7,923 nucleotides of DNA from Deltaproteobacteria bacterium (GTDB taxonomy: Bacteria; Desulfobacterota; Dissulfuribacteria; Dissulfuribacterales; UBA3076): assembly GCA_027004315.1 (NCBI GenBank), contig JALTHV010000252.1:1-7923 (forward strand), given 5' to 3'. Shown piece after piece: positions 3,880-7,923 of this stretch. The notes beneath the pieces are model-generated. The model was not told the DNA's origin and did no database searches. It was given only the letters and a program-made list of their open reading frames with translations. Numbering within the stretch: position 1 is the stretch's first letter; the number at the start of each line of letters is the position of its first letter. Made by a program: the position numbers and the translations under genes.

Positions 3880-6837
3880 ATGCTTATGGATAAGAGGCAA
3901 TTACAAGAAATTATAGGGGCGCTGGGTCCACGGGCCTTTATCCCGCCCGATATGGCTGACGTGTGTATCAGTGGTATATCTGTAGACTCAAGAGAGGTGA
4001 AACAGGGGCATCTATTTGTGGCAGTCCCGGGTACAAGTCTCGATGGGAGGCAATTTATCCCTGATGCCCTGGAGAAAGGGGCGACCGCCCTGGTAATGCC
4101 CCGTCAGGATGTCTTGACCTATACGGAGGCTGGTCTTCCTGTCATCGGAGTAGACGATCCCAGGTCCTCTACTGGTCTGTTGGCGAGCGCTTTTTACGGA
4201 AATCCCAGCAAAAAAATGGCCCTCGTAGGCATCACTGGCACTAACGGCAAGACCACCACGACCTATCTATTGGAGGGTATCTTCAGAAAGGCCGGTCTAA
4301 ATCCAGGTGTAATTGGGACTATTAATCAGAGATATAGAGATACAGAGATACCGTCTAAACTCACTACCCCTAACGCCATAGACCTGCAAAAGACCCTCTA
4401 CAGGATGTTGAGACAGGGAGTAAGGGCAGTGGCCCTGGAGGTATCGTCTCATGCACTTGACCAGCAGAGGGTCTCAGGCTGCAGGTTTGCCGTATCCGTC
4501 TTTACCAATCTGGGCCGTGATCACCTGGACTATCACCAGGATATGGAACAGTACTTCCAGGCAAAGGCAAGGCTGTTTCTGGACTACCCTTCTGATACGG
4601 CGGTCATAAATATAGATGACACCTATGGGAGACGCCTCTGGAAGATGGTACAGGGCAAGAGGATCAGCTATGGCCTCAGTCCAGAGGCATTGGTAAGGCC
4701 GGAGTCCCAACATATTGATCTTGAAGGAATAGGCGCCAGAATCACTACACCCAGGGGTCCTGTTGCCATCAAGTCCAGGCTCATGGGCCGTCATAACCTC
4801 TATAATATCCTTGCAGCAGTAGCGGCTGCAATTGCTATTGGGATAGACCCCAGACATATCCAGTCAGGCATAGAATCCATGCCCCTGATCCCGGGTAGGC
4901 TCGATCCTGTCCCTGCCCCTGAGGGGATCAGGGCCTTTGTAGACTATGCCCATACACCCGACGCCCTTGATAGTGTCCTGAACAGCCTCACTGGCCTGGG
5001 ACTCAGGCCTATAATCTGTGTGATTGGCTGCGGGGGAGACAGGGACCGGGGCAAGCGGCCTATTATGGCGCAGATAGCCGCCTCGCTTGCAGACGTTGTG
5101 GTCTTGACTTCAGACAACCCACGTACTGAAGACCCCCTTGCCATACTCGACCAGATGTCGGCTGGCCTGAGGGACCTTCCTCCCCATCATCCTGCGACCA
5201 GGGCCGAAGTAAAGGTGATCCCGGACAGGAGAGAGGCCATCTCGTGGGCGGCAGAGAGGGCATGGCCTGGTGCCTGTCTGCTCCTGGCAGGAAAGGGCCA
5301 TGAGACCTATCAGATATTGGGAAACAGGCGGATAGACTTTGATGACAGAGAGGTAGTAAAGGATGCCTTTGAGGCAATACGTAAGAAGACAGAAGATAGG
5401 GGGCTGCCATTGGAGGCCGCCAGGATTGCAGAGGCCATAGGTGCTGAGGTCCTGTCAGGCGATCCAGGGACAAAAATCTATAATATATCTACGGATTCAA
5501 GGACTATAAAAGAGGGAGATATCTTCTGGGCACTCTCGGGGGAACACTTCGACGGCCATAAATTCGTAGCCGATGCCATAAGAAAAGGGGCCGTTGGGGC
5601 AGTAGTCCAGTCGCATTTAGAACTTGGCCTCCCATCTCCTGTCCTGTTAAGGGTCGAGGATACATTGAAGGCCCTGGGAGACCTTGCTGCCTGGTATAAA
5701 AGATGCCTTGGGATCAAGGTGATTGCCATTACGGGCAGCTGTGGCAAGACTACTACAAAGGAGCTGGTCTTCTCTGTCCTGGAGAGACAATGGAAGGTCG
5801 CAAAGACCTCAGGAAATTTTAACAACCTTATTGGATTGCCCCTCAGTATGCTGTCAGTCAGACCCGATGATGCCTGGGCAGTACTGGAGATGGGCACGAA
5901 TCACCCGGGTGAGATCGCCAGGCTGTGTGAGATCTCCAGGCCAGAGATAGGCCTTATCACTACCATAGAGCCTGCACACATTGCCGGTCTTGGAGACATA
6001 AGAGAGATAGCCGGGGAGAAATGGGGGCTCTTTAGGGCCCTTCCCGGGACAGGTACTGCGGTAATAAACTGTGATGACCCCCTGGTCATGGAAGGCGCCC
6101 GGGAGCTCAATTGCCGACTCGTAGGATATTCTCTCCGCCCTGATTCACGATTCAAGATAGAAAATTCAATCAGATCCAAGATTGCAGTCACCTGTCTGTC
6201 CTGGGCACCGGTCAGACAAGGCACCAGACTCGATCTGGATATCGCAGATGCCAGGATATCTGTTGATCTCCGTCTTATAGGCGAGGCAAATGTGCAGAAT
6301 TCCGTAGCGGCTGCGGCTATGGGTTATGCCCTGGGGCTGGGACCAGGACAGATCAGGGAGGGCCTGGAGGCAGCAAGGCCCCTGCCGGGCCGGCTCTCCT
6401 GGAGGGACCTTGGGCCCAAATACAAGCTGATAGACGACTCCTACAATGCAAATCCAGGCTCTATGAGGGCAGCCCTTGAGACCCTCAGGTCCTGGGGCAG
6501 GGGGAAACGGATCGCCATCCTTGGGGATATGCTGGAACTTGGAGATGCCGCCTATCGCTTCCATCGAGACCTTGGAAAGTCTGCCGTCCATGCAGGGGTC
6601 GATGTCCTGGTCTCTGTAGGCCAGTTTGCAGAAGTCGTTGCCATGGCTGCCCAGGAGGCCGGCCTCTCCAGAGATAGGATCCGTGTCTTTCCTGCCACAG
6701 AAGACCTGATCTCCTGGATAGAATCGTCCACTGCCTCTCTGCCCTCTCCGGCAACGGTACTGATAAAGGGATCAAGGGCCATGGGTCTCGAACAGGGCAC
6801 AGATGCCCTTATAAGGCATCTGGGTGGTAGGAGATAG
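3880..6837 (+). CDS. murEF: Bifunctional MurE-MurF ligase fusion
   Basis: One 985-residue protein carries two complete Mur ligases acting in sequence in the cytoplasm. MurE, about 1-503, adds meso-diaminopimelate to UDP-MurNAc-L-Ala-D-Glu. MurF, about 508-985, adds D-Ala-D-Ala. MurE shows ATP-binding GITGTNGKTT (117-126), LEVSSHALDQQR (187-198), FTNLGRDHLDYH (208-219), the AKA lysine region (228-230) expected to carry the carbamate, FVDYAHTPDA (353-362), the DNPR diaminopimelate motif (412-415) and GKGHE (471-475). MurF shows ITGSCGKTTTKE (617-628), EMGTNHPGEI (670-679), DDSYNANPGS (852-861), LGDMLELG (881-888) and LIKGSR (961-966). Only a few residues join the two. Both halves have all their motifs, so both are probably active. 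ATG 3880 follows the ftsI stop by 3 bases without a clear ribosome binding site, suggesting translational coupling; ATG 3886 is an alternative. Separate murE and murF are the usual arrangement; fusions are known, for example in Bordetella. Confidence 0.95.
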   Translation: MLMDKRQLQEIIGALGPRAFIPPDMADVCISGISVDSREVKQGHLFVAVPGTSLDGRQFIPDALEKGATALVMPRQDVLTYTEAGLPVIGVDDPRSSTGLLASAFYGNPSKKMALVGITGTNGKTTTTYLLEGIFRKAGLNPGVIGTINQRYRDTEIPSKLTTPNAIDLQKTLYRMLRQGVRAVALEVSSHALDQQRVSGCRFAVSVFTNLGRDHLDYHQDMEQYFQAKARLFLDYPSDTAVINIDDTYGRRLWKMVQGKRISYGLSPEALVRPESQHIDLEGIGARITTPRGPVAIKSRLMGRHNLYNILAAVAAAIAIGIDPRHIQSGIESMPLIPGRLDPVPAPEGIRAFVDYAHTPDALDSVLNSLTGLGLRPIICVIGCGGDRDRGKRPIMAQIAASLADVVVLTSDNPRTEDPLAILDQMSAGLRDLPPHHPATRAEVKVIPDRREAISWAAERAWPGACLLLAGKGHETYQILGNRRIDFDDREVVKDAFEAIRKKTEDRGLPLEAARIAEAIGAEVLSGDPGTKIYNISTDSRTIKEGDIFWALSGEHFDGHKFVADAIRKGAVGAVVQSHLELGLPSPVLLRVEDTLKALGDLAAWYKRCLGIKVIAITGSCGKTTTKELVFSVLERQWKVAKTSGNFNNLIGLPLSMLSVRPDDAWAVLEMGTNHPGEIARLCEISRPEIGLITTIEPAHIAGLGDIREIAGEKWGLFRALPGTGTAVINCDDPLVMEGARELNCRLVGYSLRPDSRFKIENSIRSKIAVTCLSWAPVRQGTRLDLDIADARISVDLRLIGEANVQNSVAAAAMGYALGLGPGQIREGLEAARPLPGRLSWRDLGPKYKLIDDSYNANPGSMRAALETLRSWGRGKRIAILGDMLELGDAAYRFHRDLGKSAVHAGVDVLVSVGQFAEVVAMAAQEAGLSRDRIRVFPATEDLISWIESSTASLPSPATVLIKGSRAMGLEQGTDALIRHLGGRR

Positions 6838-6843
6838 GCTATG
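6829..6843 (+). promoter_or_regulatory. Ribosome binding site of mraY within the end of murEF
   Basis: AGGAG at 6829-6833 lies 7 bases before ATG 6841, inside the last codons of murEF (stop TAG 6835-6837). It supports ATG 6841 and suggests that ribosomes finishing murEF can reinitiate on mraY. Confidence 0.65.
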
Positions 6844-7920
6844 CTCTTTCACCTGCTTTATCCCCTCCATGAGATATGGCCTGGATTTAATGTCTTTCGT
6901 TATATTACATTCAGGACAATATATTCAGCAGTTACTGCGCTATCCATGATGTTGGTCCTTGGACCCCCGTTTGTGAGATACATGCGTAAGATGCAGATAG
7001 GGCAGGTCATCAGGAAAGACGGGCCTGCCAGGCACCTTGCCAAGGCCGGTACTCCCAGCATGGGGGGCATACTTATTATTGGCTCCATCGTTACTGCCAC
7101 CATCCTGTGGGCAGATCTCAGGGATCTCTATGTCTGGATAGGGCTTTTGATCCTCGTAAGTTACGGTGTAATAGGCCTTGTCGACGACGTGTTAAAGATC
7201 AAAAAGCAGAATAGCATGGGTCTGCAGGGCAGGTGGAAACTGCTTTGGCAGGGGGTCTTTATACTCATAGCGATATGGATGATTGCCATGTATGGAGATT
7301 GGGACACCCATCTGAGTATCCCGTTCTTTAAGAATTTCCGGCCGGATATCGGACTGCTCTATGGTTTTTTTGCCCTGTTTGTGGTCGTCGGGACCTCCAA
7401 TGCCGTAAACCTGACTGACGGCCTGGACGGCCTGGCCATTGGCCCATTTGTAGTAGCAGCAGCGGTCTATACCCTGTTTACCTATCTGGCAGGACATTCG
7501 GTCCTTGCCCACTATCTCCGGATCCCCTCGGTCCCTGGTGCAGGAGAACTTGCAGTATTTTGTGGTGCCATGGTAGGGGCCGGGCTGGGGTTCCTCTGGT
7601 ATAATACCTATCCCGCGGAGATCTTTATGGGAGATGTGGGCTCTCTTGGCCTGGGCGGTGCATTGGGGACAGTAGCAGTCCTGTCAAAGCAGGAGATACT
7701 ACTCGTGATTGTAGGTGGAATCTTTGTGGCTGAGGCCCTGTCGGTAATCCTCCAGGTCGGCTACTTCAAGGCAACCGGCGGCAAGAGGATCTTTCGTATG
7801 GCGCCTATACACCATCATTTTGAGCTTCTGGGATGGAAAGAGCCAAAAGTGATCGTGAGATTCTGGATAATCTCTGTACTACTGGGGATGGTGGCAATCA
7901 GTACCCTCAAGTTGAGGTGA
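6841..7920 (+). CDS. mraY: Phospho-N-acetylmuramoyl-pentapeptide-transferase MraY
   Basis: MraY is the integral inner-membrane enzyme that transfers phospho-MurNAc-pentapeptide from UDP to undecaprenyl phosphate, producing lipid I. The 359-residue length is typical (E. coli 360). Many hydrophobic segments alternate with conserved cytoplasmic loops: GTPSMGGIL (70-78), LVDDVLKI (113-120) with the paired aspartates D115 and D116, NAVNLTDGLDGLA (187-199), EIFMGDVGSLGLGG (260-273) and RMAPIHHHFE (319-328), the histidine loop of the family. All residues usually linked to magnesium and substrate binding are present. It starts 3 bases after murEF and uses the product of MurF directly. The stop TGA is at 7918-7920, at the window edge; the usual next genes (murD, ftsW, murG) would lie beyond and cannot be seen. 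Identification is firm. Confidence 0.97.
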   Translation: MLFHLLYPLHEIWPGFNVFRYITFRTIYSAVTALSMMLVLGPPFVRYMRKMQIGQVIRKDGPARHLAKAGTPSMGGILIIGSIVTATILWADLRDLYVWIGLLILVSYGVIGLVDDVLKIKKQNSMGLQGRWKLLWQGVFILIAIWMIAMYGDWDTHLSIPFFKNFRPDIGLLYGFFALFVVVGTSNAVNLTDGLDGLAIGPFVVAAAVYTLFTYLAGHSVLAHYLRIPSVPGAGELAVFCGAMVGAGLGFLWYNTYPAEIFMGDVGSLGLGGALGTVAVLSKQEILLVIVGGIFVAEALSVILQVGYFKATGGKRIFRMAPIHHHFELLGWKEPKVIVRFWIISVLLGMVAISTLKLR

Positions 7921-7923
7921 AAG

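Noticed and set aside
5063..5473. Long minus-strand ORFs opposite murEF (also 6166-6591, 5478-5897 and others)
   Set aside because: They are shadows of a strongly conserved + strand gene, with no recognisable protein motifs.

Overview
This window is the upstream part of a bacterial division and cell wall (dcw) cluster, all on the + strand: mraZ, rsmH, ftsL, ftsI, a fused murE-murF, and mraY. The gene order, the DNPR motif of a meso-diaminopimelate-adding MurE, and the single-membrane-pass FtsL and FtsI indicate a Gram-negative-type, peptidoglycan-making bacterium. The protein style (for example the short FtsL ending in a hydrophobic IIYLR tail) would suit a Desulfobacterota/deltaproteobacterial lineage, but that placement is an impression and was not computed.

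Layout. Positions 1-184 hold no gene I can name; a reading frame open from the window edge stops at 145 and may be the tail of an upstream gene. A strong sigma70-type promoter (TTGACA at 185-190) is followed by four direct repeats with an exact 10-bp period (211-250). These look like the operator for MraZ, the first gene product (256-705). rsmH (656-1684) overlaps mraZ by 50 bases. A 255-bp foldback element (1670-1924), flanked by an 8-bp target duplication, lies between rsmH and ftsL and supplies the stop codon of rsmH. Then come ftsL (1971-2333), ftsI (2347-3876), murE-murF (3880-6837) and mraY (6841-7920), separated by only 13, 3 and 3 bases, so they are very probably co-transcribed and partly translationally coupled.

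How the genes work together. MraZ is the cluster's transcriptional regulator and RsmH methylates 16S rRNA. FtsL and FtsI belong to the septal synthase complex. MurE-MurF adds meso-diaminopimelate and then D-Ala-D-Ala to the muramyl peptide. MraY transfers the finished UDP-MurNAc-pentapeptide to undecaprenyl phosphate, making lipid I.

Two things stand out. First, the FtsI homologue keeps the fold landmarks of a class B penicillin-binding protein but has lost all three catalytic motifs (SxxK, SxN, KTG) in an intact frame, so it looks like a pseudo-transpeptidase in the normal ftsI position. Second, a MITE-like long palindrome has inserted into the operon and rewritten the C-terminus of RsmH.
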